This document shows, piece by piece, positions 26,574 through 34,451 of a DNA stretch of 64,000 bases; position 1 is the first letter of the stretch; the number at the start of each line of letters is the position of its first letter. Location of the stretch: the NCBI RefSeq assembly GCF_042643165.1, contig NZ_JBHRSH010000001.1, positions 2,232,001 to 2,296,000 of the forward strand. The letters are read 5' to 3'. Source of the DNA: Hyphococcus aureus. GTDB lineage: Bacteria; Pseudomonadota; Alphaproteobacteria; Caulobacterales; Parvularculaceae. Under the pieces are notes generated by a model. That model saw only the letters and a list, made by a program, of their open reading frames with translations. It was not told the DNA's origin and searched no databases. The translations under genes and the position numbers were made by a program.

Positions 26574-28820
26574 TCAAAACTCGCCGGTAATTGAGAACGC
26601 CGCCGTTCGCGGCGCGCCGGGCGAGGTGGCGGCCCAATAACGCTTGTCGCCGACATTGGTCACGTTCACGCGCATCACGACAGTCTGCCCGAACAGCTCC
26701 GTTTTATAGCGCGCCCCGACGTCGACAAGCATGTAATCGGGAATCGTGCGGGTGTTGAGCGGATCCTGATATTGTTCTCCTGTATAGTAGAGACCGCCTG
26801 TGAAGGTCACGCCGGGCAGGATATCGGGGAAATATTCCGCATAGACCTTGAAGATTTCCTGCGCGACCCAGTTCGGCCGCCGCCCGTTGAGCGCGGGATC
26901 GGCGCTTTCGCGTATTTCAGCGTCCAGCAGGGTCAGCCCTGCGATGACGCTGAGTTCCCTGAAAGGTTTGCCGCTCGCGCTGAGTTCGAGGCCCCTGTGA
27001 ACTTGAAGTCCGTCCTGGACATAAAGGCCCATCATCGTTCCGTCGTCGGAACGCTCGCTCGCCTTTTCGATCTGGAAGAGCGCGCCGGTGAGAAGAACGC
27101 CCTTGAGATTCGCCTTGGCGCCGATCTCGAACTGCTGACTCGTCAAGGGCTCCAGGATCTGGTTGGCGTTGGCGTATGTGGGGCCGACGATGGCGCCTTG
27201 TTCGATCGACTCCATGTAGCTCGCATAGGCGGTAAAATTATCATGGGGCTTGAACAGCAGCGAGGCCGTGGGGGTGAGCGCCGTTTCGTCGTACAGCGTG
27301 CCGGGCAGCGCCGCGCCGGTCGCGAAGTCGAAACTTTCCGAGCGAATGTTGCTGAGATTGAGCCCGAGCAGCATCGACCATTTTTCGCCGAACGCAATGT
27401 CGTCGCCAATAATCCCGTTAAGATTGCGGCTTCTTGCATTCACGATCGTGTAGGAGTCGTCGATATCCCAGTCCGGGACCGGCAAGTCAACGACAGAGCG
27501 GTCGGAAAGCGCGTAGACGTAAGGATCGGAGAAGAAAGAGGGAAAGCCGTTTGACTGGATCGCGAGGCTGTTGACGAAGAAATGCCCGTTGGCGCCTATG
27601 GTGAGCCGGTGTTTTACCGGTCCCGTGGAGAAGGCGCGGTCGACATAGAAATATCCGCCGTTGGTTTTCGCCCCGTTGCGTCCGCCATAGAGGGTGAACT
27701 GGAATTCCGTATCGCCTGGCAGGAGGCTGCCAAGGGGATAGACCAGCGAGCGCGTATCCTTCTTGAAGGCATAGGCGGCGCGGATCGCCCAGTCGTCGGA
27801 GGGGGCATAGGCGAAAGTTGCGCCGGCGTCCCTCGACTCGACGTCGAGATAGGTGTCTTTCGGCGCGTAAAGTTTCGATCCGTCGATGGCGGGCGGGACG
27901 TTGCCGTTCAGGAAAAACTGAAACTGACGCCCATTGAGTTCGTAATCTTTCGTCGATAGAAAAAACTCAAGCGCCATATCATCGGTGGGCCGCCAGTCCG
28001 CCGCAATGCTGACCATGCCGCGCTGAAGCGACTGATGGTCGATTGGCGTGTCGCCGTCCTGATAGAGCAAGTTGAGCCGGTAGCCAAAACGGCCCTCGGC
28101 GCCAAGCGCGCCGCCGAAATCCGCATGGGCGTAAAACTGTTCGCCGCCGTAATTGCCGAGGGTGATGTTGCGCAAATCATATTCGGTCGGCCGTTTAAGC
28201 TGGTAGTTGATGACGCCGCCGACGGGGCTTGCTCCATACAGAAAGCCGGACAGCCCGTTGAGCAGTTCCAGCTGCCCGATCTCCTCGACGAACACGCCCA
28301 TGCCGAGATTGTTGTTTTGCACGCCGTTGACATAGGCTCTGGCGACATTGAAGCCGCGCAGCGTCGCCTGTGCAATGTTGTTGACGTCCTGGGACTGGCC
28401 TGCCTGGACAAGAGGGCTCGCAGTGAACAGGGAATCGAGATTGCGCGCGACGGTGTTTTCGATGAATTCGCTCGGCAATACGGTGATGGAATAGGGAACG
28501 TCCTGGATCGACCGCCCGCCCCAGGGGCCGGTGGTGGCGACGGTTTCGGGCTTGTAGCCGTCTGTGGATTTGCTTTCGCGTTTGCCGATAACGATAATCG
28601 TCTCGGGCGAAGCGCCCTCGTCCCTCTCGGTCGATTGACTTTCCTCGGAGTTCGCGAGTGCAGGTGCGATTGAGGAAAAGCCGCAACATAAGACAAGACC
28701 GCAATGTGCAATGGTGCAACACCAGCGCAACGATTTGCGGCGCCGTGCGAGAAGCGTGCGTGTTTCCCCATGACCGTCCGACAATTCAGCCAAACGGATG
28801 CGTCGATCGTAATTACTCAC
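26574..28820 (-). CDS. TonB-dependent siderophore receptor
   Basis: The 748-residue outer-membrane receptor has a signal sequence ending APALA and a short TonB-box-like ETIIVIGKRES. Its plug domain reads SIQDVPYSITVLPSEFIEN, ATLRGFNVARAYVNGV and LLNGLSGFLYGASPVGGVINY. A 22-strand barrel follows and ends in F (SITGEF). It imports ferric siderophore across the outer membrane for the FhuDBC system downstream. A GTG start at 28820 is chosen because of a GAGGGGGA site; the 36 bases before it also read open. Confidence 0.92.
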   Translation of the reverse strand: MSNYDRRIRLAELSDGHGETRTLLARRRKSLRWCCTIAHCGLVLCCGFSSIAPALANSEESQSTERDEGASPETIIVIGKRESKSTDGYKPETVATTGPWGGRSIQDVPYSITVLPSEFIENTVARNLDSLFTASPLVQAGQSQDVNNIAQATLRGFNVARAYVNGVQNNNLGMGVFVEEIGQLELLNGLSGFLYGASPVGGVINYQLKRPTEYDLRNITLGNYGGEQFYAHADFGGALGAEGRFGYRLNLLYQDGDTPIDHQSLQRGMVSIAADWRPTDDMALEFFLSTKDYELNGRQFQFFLNGNVPPAIDGSKLYAPKDTYLDVESRDAGATFAYAPSDDWAIRAAYAFKKDTRSLVYPLGSLLPGDTEFQFTLYGGRNGAKTNGGYFYVDRAFSTGPVKHRLTIGANGHFFVNSLAIQSNGFPSFFSDPYVYALSDRSVVDLPVPDWDIDDSYTIVNARSRNLNGIIGDDIAFGEKWSMLLGLNLSNIRSESFDFATGAALPGTLYDETALTPTASLLFKPHDNFTAYASYMESIEQGAIVGPTYANANQILEPLTSQQFEIGAKANLKGVLLTGALFQIEKASERSDDGTMMGLYVQDGLQVHRGLELSASGKPFRELSVIAGLTLLDAEIRESADPALNGRRPNWVAQEIFKVYAEYFPDILPGVTFTGGLYYTGEQYQDPLNTRTIPDYMLVDVGARYKTELFGQTVVMRVNVTNVGDKRYWAATSPGAPRTAAFSITGEF

Positions 28821-29034
28821 TTGATCCCCCTCAGGTATTCCCCTTCTGCCCCCCATTTATCCGCAAAGAACAGCATGCGGTTGGCAATATAGACGACCTG
28901 TAAACGTCTCACAATAAGACTCGCGCGGGCTTTTCGAATTTGCAAAGTCAATCCGGACAGCGCGACGACAGAAACATACCGCGCACAGATTGAGAGAGGT
29001 TGTTATCGTCAACGCGCTATTGACAAAACCCCGA

Positions 29035-29116
29035 TGGTGGCCCAACCCCTTTGAACGTCTCCTTTGCCAATTTGTACTACCTCAAACCGGCTGCGTTCAA
29101 AGGGGTTGGGTCACCA
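29035..29116. repeat. Long inverted repeat (23-bp arms, one mismatch, 36-bp loop)
   Basis: Arms 29035-29057 and 29094-29116 are inverted copies sharing CCCAACCCCTTTGAACG, with 22 of 23 positions matching. The right arm lies inside the antitoxin remnant, at the exact place where its homology is lost, so the hairpin probably arose with that truncation. It could be a remnant of a small mobile element or an inverted duplication. Confidence 0.8.
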
Positions 29117-29238
29117 AAGGCCTTGCGCAGATCCTGAAGCGAGGCTTCCTCGGCGATGAGTTCTGTGGCGCGCGCCTCGATTTTCGCCCGGCGCGCTTTC
29201 GGCAGGGATTTCATCACCTCATTCAATGAGCGGGCCAT
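29077..29238 (-). pseudogene. HigA-type antitoxin, 3'-truncated
   Basis: The 53-codon frame reads MARSLNEVMKSLPKARRAKI, then a helix up to SLQDLRKAFG, a typical start of HigA/XRE antitoxins paired with RelE-type toxins. The helix-turn-helix DNA-binding part that should follow is replaced by DPTPLNAAGLR, encoded by the inverted-repeat arm. The ATG lies 4 bp after the toxin stop. DNA binding and probably neutralisation are lost. Confidence 0.65.
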
Positions 29239-29242
29239 CGGA

Positions 29243-29515
29243 TCAACCCTCCTTGTTCTCTTTCAACGCTCCCAGATGCTGATCAAATCTTTCGTCAGCG
29301 GTTTTGATCAGCCTTTTGTAAAACTTCTTTTCGTTTCCGCCGGACTTGTCCGCCGCCACGAGAATGACGGCCTCGCGTTTCGGATCGAAGGCGAACGCCG
29401 CCCGCCACACGCCGTCATCAGCTTCAAATCGCAGCTCCTTCATATTGGCGTGCTTCGAGCCTTTCACCGTATCGACACGCGGGCGGCCCGCCGCCGGGCC
29501 GAAGGTTTCGATCAC
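29243..29515 (-). pseudogene. HigB/RelE-type toxin, 5'-truncated
   Basis: The conserved part of a HigB-like ribosome-dependent mRNA interferase is present: GRPRVDTVKGSKHANMKELRF, VWRAAFAFDPKREAVILVA and the helix KKFYKRLIKTADERFDQHL. About 30-40 N-terminal residues are missing. Upstream of the GTG at 29515 the frame continues only into repeat copy 3, which begins near 29547. The toxin gene was therefore cut at the island end. With its antitoxin also broken, it is a dead pair. Confidence 0.75.
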
Positions 29516-29546
29516 GCGCGCGCGTTGATAGTTCGAAACTAAAAAA

Positions 29547-29874
29547 TGGGGTTACGATTTTTGCTCGCTATTCCATTGAATATGTTGCGAAAAATTTGTG
29601 GCTCCCCTTCGTGAATGCGTATCGAACTTTATGTCGGGCTCCCAAGGCTGAATTCCGGGCGCTTTTGCAGGAAATAGGACGTTAGTGGAGCTGAAAAAAT
29701 ACAGATAAATCAGTCAGTTGCGTTGTTTGCCTTGTTCAACGTCTTTGGTAGAACTCATCCAGATGGAATTTTCCCAGGGTTCGATCCTCGAAAGGTGGTC
29801 TGAAAGGTGTAGGAAATGTCATTCCTGCCGACGAAGTCGGACCAAATCCGTTCAATTTCTGTCACGCCGGAGGT
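29547..29874 (+). repeat. Island-end repeat, copy 3 (complete), running into tRNA-Asp
   Basis: This is the longest copy. Its left part (29547-29678) matches copy 1, and 29600-29874 matches copy 2. It ends in the core CTGTCACGCCGGAGGT at 29859-29874, which continues without a break into the rest of a tRNA-Asp 3' half. The distance between the cores of copies 2 and 3 is 12,562 bp, the size of the enclosed block. Confidence 0.8.
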
Positions 29875-29903
29875 CGCGGGTTCGAGTCCCGTCACTCGCG
29901 CCA
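29859..29903 (+). pseudogene. 3' half of tRNA-Asp (GUC), attachment-site remnant
   Basis: These 45 bases match tRNA positions 32-76. They comprise the anticodon loop with GTC, the 3' side of the anticodon stem, the variable loop, a T-arm (GCGGG-TTCGAGT-CCCGT, one G-T pair), the acceptor strand CACTCGC, discriminator G and CCA. The 5' half is absent: upstream lies repeat DNA, not a D-arm. This is the pattern left when an element integrates in the anticodon region of a tRNA gene. No intact tRNA-Asp is present in the window. Confidence 0.85.
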
Positions 29904-30586
29904 TTTTCTTCAAGAAAATGAACGCACTATCTTTCTTCAGTTCGTTTTGAATTTGGGCAAAACTCCTCGGGGTACCACTGGGGTACCAAACTTTCGCCCA
30001 ACAAACTGGGGACAATTTTTCCGTTTTGTTCGGGGCAATTTTTCGAAGCGGTCGGTTTGATTAAGATTGCTCGAAATGAAACCAAACTCGGTGTCTCTGG
30101 GGAGGACTACTAACAACCATTGAATCGCGAGTCGGAACCTCTTACCGCCCACCATAATCCAACGATTTTGCTATAATTTTTTGATCCAGGTTCGGACGAA
30201 AATATTTATCCGGTTTCAAGGAGCTATCCAGGCAACGAGATTCCTGCAGTTTTGAAATCCATTCCAACCGGTTCAACGGCTCGCAGTCCAAGGCCAATGG
30301 TTTGTCCTGGCATTGCGAGTCACCATGGAAATGAGCGCTTTCATGTTGTGGAAAGCATTCGGACCGATCTCTTCAACAAAGATCATAATCGTCTTGAACC
30401 AGAAATTCTGGAAGATCTAATTCCCACGGTGGATCCGAGTGATCAGCGGATTTCAGACGTATAACAACCGATTTATTCAAAACAGGAAGGGTGGTCATGC
30501 GGCCACCCCCTCAATGCTTTCTTGGCTAACGGACGCCATTGCCATTCTGCAGCCAGGAAAGCTCTATAAATGAAGGGATCGTGTGG
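29904..30586. other. Stretch without a supported gene downstream of the tRNA remnant
   Basis: The stretch contains AT-rich DNA, a short palindrome just after the tRNA CCA (TTTTCTTCAAGAAAA), and an open frame 30177-30464 on the plus strand lacking a good start or known motif. The latter could be a gene fragment. No operator was recognised upstream of the metallo-hydrolase. Confidence 0.4.
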
Positions 30587-31951
30587 ATGGGTTTTTCGCT
30601 CACTTTTCTTGGCGGAACTGGCACAGTCACCGGCTCGAAATATCTTATCGAAGCGCATGATAAACGCATCCTGGTCGATTGCGGACTGTTCCAGGGCTTC
30701 AAACAGTTGCGGCTGAAAAACTGGTCGCCGCTGCCGGTAGCCCCGGCGACCATCGATGCCGTCGTACTGACGCACGCGCATCTTGATCATTCCGGCTACA
30801 TTCCGCTGCTTGTGCGAAACGGCTTCAAGGGCCCGGTCTATTCCACCCCCGCGACGCGCGATTTCTGCTCCATTCTGTTGCCGGACAGCGGGCATCTGCA
30901 AGAGCGGGACGCGGAGTTCGCGAATAAACACGGGTTTTCCAAGCATCGTCCTGCCCGCCCGCTTTACACACAGCGCGACGCCGAGGCGTGCCTTGAATCT
31001 TTCAAGCCCGCCAAGTTCGGGGAAGATATTGCGATTTCGCATGACATCACCGCGCGGTTTCGACCGGCGGGCCATATTCTCGGCGCCGCAACCGTTCAAC
31101 TGACGATCGGGGGAACGTCTATTCTCTTTTCCGGCGATCTCGGGCCGCCAAACTCCGCGACGATGCTTGATCCGGCGCCTGTTCGCCATACGGATTATCT
31201 GGTCGTCGAGTCGACTTACGGGAATCGCATTCACGATAAAGAAGATCCTGAAGACCAGTTGGCGGAGGTCATTACTCGAACCGCCGCCCACGGCGGGACT
31301 GTGCTCATCCCCGCCTTCGCCGTGGGGCGCGCTCAGACGATATTGTTTCACCTCGACCGTTTAAAGCAGGAAAACCGCATTCCTGATTTGCCGGTCTTCC
31401 TCGACAGCCCGATGGCGATTGATGCGGGGGAGATCTTTTGCGCGCATTTAGGCGATCATCGGTTGACAGAAGATCAATGCCGGACCTCATGCGGCGTTGC
31501 GGAGTATGTTCGCGAGGCGGAAAAATCAAAGGCGCTCGACGCGAATAAAATGCCGAAAGTCATCATCTCGGCGAGCGGCATGGCGACCGGCGGCAGGATC
31601 CTGCACCACCTCAAATATTACGCGGTCGATGAGCGCAACGCCTTGGTGTTCACCGGCTTTCAAGCGGGAGGAACCCGGGGCTCGGCGATTGTCGGCGGCG
31701 CTCAGGCGGTCAAGATTCATGGCGCCTATGTCAACATCCGCGCGGAGGTTCACAATCTCCATATGTTGTCGGCCCATGCGGACGCCGAACAGATTCTCGA
31801 TTGGGTAAAGAACATCGAAACGCCGCCGCGGCGGACCTTCGTCACCCATGGCGAGCCGTTTGCTTCGGATGCATTGCGGCGGCGCATCAGCGAAGAACTC
31901 GGTTGGGATTGTATCGCGCCAGCGATGAACGACCGGGCTGATCTTGAGTAG
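30587..31951 (+). CDS. MBL-fold beta-CASP metallo-hydrolase (RNase-like)
   Basis: The 454-residue protein has the metallo-beta-lactamase metal motif THAHLDHSG (H63, H65, D67, H68), further ligand regions FRPAGHILGAA and ILFSGDLG, and a beta-CASP insert (VLIPAFAVGRAQ). The C-terminal part has ISASGMATGGRILHHLKYY, VHNLHMLSAHAD and FVTHGEP, as in the CPSF-73/RNase J-like group. It most likely cleaves RNA, using two zinc ions. A GTG at 30581 is an alternative start. It is followed closely by the phosphorylase and PRPP genes and forms a unit with them. Confidence 0.88.
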   Translation: MGFSLTFLGGTGTVTGSKYLIEAHDKRILVDCGLFQGFKQLRLKNWSPLPVAPATIDAVVLTHAHLDHSGYIPLLVRNGFKGPVYSTPATRDFCSILLPDSGHLQERDAEFANKHGFSKHRPARPLYTQRDAEACLESFKPAKFGEDIAISHDITARFRPAGHILGAATVQLTIGGTSILFSGDLGPPNSATMLDPAPVRHTDYLVVESTYGNRIHDKEDPEDQLAEVITRTAAHGGTVLIPAFAVGRAQTILFHLDRLKQENRIPDLPVFLDSPMAIDAGEIFCAHLGDHRLTEDQCRTSCGVAEYVREAEKSKALDANKMPKVIISASGMATGGRILHHLKYYAVDERNALVFTGFQAGGTRGSAIVGGAQAVKIHGAYVNIRAEVHNLHMLSAHADAEQILDWVKNIETPPRRTFVTHGEPFASDALRRRISEELGWDCIAPAMNDRADLE

Positions 31952-31967
31952 GGACCAGGGTGATTTA

Positions 31968-32891
31968 ATGAACGCAAGACAAGGGGAAGCGCCTGTGACG
32001 TCCGAAGCATCGAATATTTTACACGCCAGGCGCCTCGGCATCGAAACGCATCAGGAAGCCGTCATTTACATGCGCAAAGATTGCCATGTCTGCCGCGCGG
32101 AGGGGTTCTCCGCGCAAGCGAGGATTCGCGTCGCAACCGACAATGCGTTTGTGATCGCGACCGTTAATTTCGTCACGGGAGATCTTCTGGCGCCCGGCGA
32201 GGCCGGATTGTCGGAGGCGGCTTGGCGGCGGCTTGATTGCGGGGAGGGCGCTTCGCTGCGCGTTTCTCACGCGCGCACGCTCGATTCATTGAGCGATCTT
32301 CGCGCGAAAGTCTATGGTCGCGAGCTTGGTGACGCCGCGCTTGGCGAGATCATGGCCGACATTATCGAAGGACGCTATTCCGATATTCATCTGTCATCGT
32401 TTATCACGGCGTGTGCGGCGCGCGGCCTGAACGAGCGCGAGGTCATCGACCTGACCCACGCCATGGTCGCGGCCGGCAAGCGTCTTGATTGGAGCGCGCC
32501 CCTAATCGTCGACAAACATTGTGTCGGCGGTCTTCCGGGCAATCGAACGACGCCGATCATTGTGGCGATTGCTGCCGCGTGCGGCCTGACGATGCCGAAG
32601 ACGTCGTCCCGCGCAATCACCTCGCCGGCCGGTACTGCGGACACGATGGAAACGCTCGCGCCTGTCGACCTTGATCTGAACGCGATGCGACGGGTAGTGG
32701 AGAAGGAAGGCGGCTGCATCGTGTGGGGCGGGGCGGTTGATCTGAGCCCCGCCGACGACACGCTGATCCGCGTTGAGCGCGCGCTCGATATCGATAGCGA
32801 GGGACAACTCGTCGCCTCCGTTCTGTCAAAGAAAGCGGCGGCGGGCGCAACGCATCTGGTGATCGATATGCCCGTAGGCTTGACGGCATAA
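31968..32891 (+). CDS. AMP/thymidine phosphorylase family, N-terminal part (split by an in-frame stop)
   Basis: The 307-residue frame covers the N-terminal AMP-phosphorylase-like domain (LHARRLGIETHQEAVIYM) and most of the catalytic core. The core includes the phosphate- and nucleoside-binding signature DKHCVGGLPGNRTTPI and KTSSRAITSPAGTADTMETL. It ends at TAA 32889-32891, within LVIDMPVGLTA. The family continues here with K or another residue and then VR, exactly as the next frame does. The family cleaves nucleosides or NMPs with phosphate. The ATG at 31968 is favoured over 31944. Confidence 0.85.
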   Translation: MNARQGEAPVTSEASNILHARRLGIETHQEAVIYMRKDCHVCRAEGFSAQARIRVATDNAFVIATVNFVTGDLLAPGEAGLSEAAWRRLDCGEGASLRVSHARTLDSLSDLRAKVYGRELGDAALGEIMADIIEGRYSDIHLSSFITACAARGLNEREVIDLTHAMVAAGKRLDWSAPLIVDKHCVGGLPGNRTTPIIVAIAAACGLTMPKTSSRAITSPAGTADTMETLAPVDLDLNAMRRVVEKEGGCIVWGGAVDLSPADDTLIRVERALDIDSEGQLVASVLSKKAAAGATHLVIDMPVGLTA

Positions 32892-33503
32892 GTGAGAACC
32901 GACGACGACGCGGTTTCTCTCAAGACCAGTCTGTTGAAAACGGCCGAGGCGCTTGGGATAAAAACGCGGGTCGTCGAAAGCGACGGCCGTCAACCGGTCG
33001 GGCGCGGCATTGGCCCCGCACTAGAGGCGCAAGATGTCCTGAAAGTGTTGCGCCAGGAAGCGGACGCGCCTGACGACCTCAAACAACGAGCGGTCGCACT
33101 TGCCGGCGCGTTATTAGAGCTCAGCGGCGCCGTATCGAGCGGCGACGGCGCGCGCGCGGCGAGAGCGACGCTTGCGGACGGTCGCGCATGGTCGAAGTTC
33201 CAGGCGATTTGCGACGCGCAAGGCGGCATGCGGGAGCCGCCCAGTTCAACCTATCAGCATCCGATTCTGGCCGAACGGGGAGGAATGGTCTCGGCGATTG
33301 ATAACCGGCGCCTTTCAAAAGCGGCGAAACTTGCAGGCGCGCCGGATGCGAAAGCGGCCGGCATTGAATTGCACGGGGTTCTCGGTCAGCGCGTCGAGGT
33401 GTCAGAGCCGCTCTTTATTCTGCATGCGCAGACGCGAGGAGAAATGGACTACGCACTTGAGTTTATAAACAGTCACCCACCGATTTTTGAAATTGAGGCT
33501 TAG
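32892..33503 (+). CDS. AMP/thymidine phosphorylase family, C-terminal part
   Basis: The 203-residue frame lies in the same phase as the preceding one and begins with GTG directly after its TAA. It carries the C-terminal domain of the phosphorylase (VRTDDDAVSLKTSLLKTAEALGIK, SDGRQPVGRGIGPALEAQDV, ERGGMVSAIDNRRLSKAAKLAG). Three readings are open: a nonsense mutation in a normal 500-residue enzyme, a two-polypeptide enzyme made by termination-reinitiation, or a sequencing error. The conserved residues are otherwise well kept. Confidence 0.8.
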   Translation: MRTDDDAVSLKTSLLKTAEALGIKTRVVESDGRQPVGRGIGPALEAQDVLKVLRQEADAPDDLKQRAVALAGALLELSGAVSSGDGARAARATLADGRAWSKFQAICDAQGGMREPPSSTYQHPILAERGGMVSAIDNRRLSKAAKLAGAPDAKAAGIELHGVLGQRVEVSEPLFILHAQTRGEMDYALEFINSHPPIFEIEA

Positions 33504-33505
33504 CG

Positions 33506-34396
33506 ATGCGCCCTCTTCTTGTTCCATTGTTCAGTAGTGAGCGGATTGCGGACCCGCTCGCCGAAACGCTCCGCGGCGAGGTCGGAACGATCCATATACG
33601 GCGTTTTCCTGACGGTGAGAGTTACGTTCGATATGAGACCAGCGTAGAGGCGCGCGATGTTGTCCTGATTTGTGCGCTTGACCGGCCCGACGACAAATTC
33701 TTGCCGTTGATTTTCGCCGCTGCGGCGGCGCGTGAAAATGGTGCGAAGACAGTAGGGCTGGTTGCGCCCTATCTTGCCTATATGCGGCAGGATCAGCGGT
33801 TTCAGGCGGGAGAGGGCGTAACCGCGAAACATTTCGCTGCGGCGCTTAGCCCCTGGATCGACTGGATCGTGACCATTGACCCTCATTTGCACCGGATTAC
33901 GTCATTGTCTGACGTTTATTCCGTTCCCGCCTTCGTTGCGCATGCGGCGCCCGTCGTTTCGGCGTGGATTAAGGAGCATGTCAAAAATCCCGTTCTTGTC
34001 GGTCCCGACAGCGAGAGCGAGCAGTGGGTTTCAGAAACGGCAAAAACCGCGGATGCGCCCTTTCTCGTACTTGAAAAGACCCGGCGCGGCGATCGCGATG
34101 TTGAAGTGAGCGTGCCCAATGTGGAGCAATGGCGCTCACACACGCCGGTCCTGGTCGACGACATTATTTCAACGGCGCGCACGATGATCGAGACGGTCGG
34201 TCATCTGAGGGCGGCGGGCATGGCGCCGCCGATCTGTATCGGCGTCCATGCTGTCTTCGCGGGCAATGCCTTTGATGATCTTATTGCTGCGGGGGCCGGG
34301 CAAATTGTAACAACGAACACGATCGCTCACGAAAGCAATGCTCCCGATGTTAGTCCGCTTCTTGCGGAGAGTGTGCGTTTCCTTTTAAAGGCTTAG
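33506..34396 (+). CDS. Ribose-phosphate pyrophosphokinase-like protein
   Basis: The 296-residue protein has the Prs fold: FPDGESYVRY, RPDDKFLPLIFAAAAAREN, APYLAYMRQD and IDPHLHRI are all recognisable. The PRPP-binding loop reads VLVDDIISTARTM, where ordinary enzymes have DD----TGGT, so the loop glycines are replaced. It resembles archaeal-type Prs and the Prs-like proteins found beside phosphorylases. It may make PRPP from ribose 5-phosphate, or act on ribose phosphates from the phosphorylase. It starts two bases after the phosphorylase stop. Confidence 0.8.
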   Translation: MRPLLVPLFSSERIADPLAETLRGEVGTIHIRRFPDGESYVRYETSVEARDVVLICALDRPDDKFLPLIFAAAAARENGAKTVGLVAPYLAYMRQDQRFQAGEGVTAKHFAAALSPWIDWIVTIDPHLHRITSLSDVYSVPAFVAHAAPVVSAWIKEHVKNPVLVGPDSESEQWVSETAKTADAPFLVLEKTRRGDRDVEVSVPNVEQWRSHTPVLVDDIISTARTMIETVGHLRAAGMAPPICIGVHAVFAGNAFDDLIAAGAGQIVTTNTIAHESNAPDVSPLLAESVRFLLKA

Positions 34397-34451
34397 AAGC
34401 GCGTTGATGGGTTCGGCTCTCGCCGCGGAATGGAAGCGCTGACGGCAGTCG

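Noticed and set aside
28821..28990. Possible Fur or Irr box upstream of the TonB receptor
   Set aside because: Some AT-rich words (AATAAGACTC) are present but no convincing dyad or Fur-like hexamer array was found.
29755..30015. Minus-strand frame reading MARVTGLEPATSGVT
   Set aside because: This is the well-known false ORF produced by reading a tRNA T-arm and anticodon region backwards; here it is antisense to the tRNA-Asp remnant.
30473..31351. 292-codon minus-strand frame
   Set aside because: It is antisense to the beta-CASP hydrolase, which has all its metal motifs on the plus strand.
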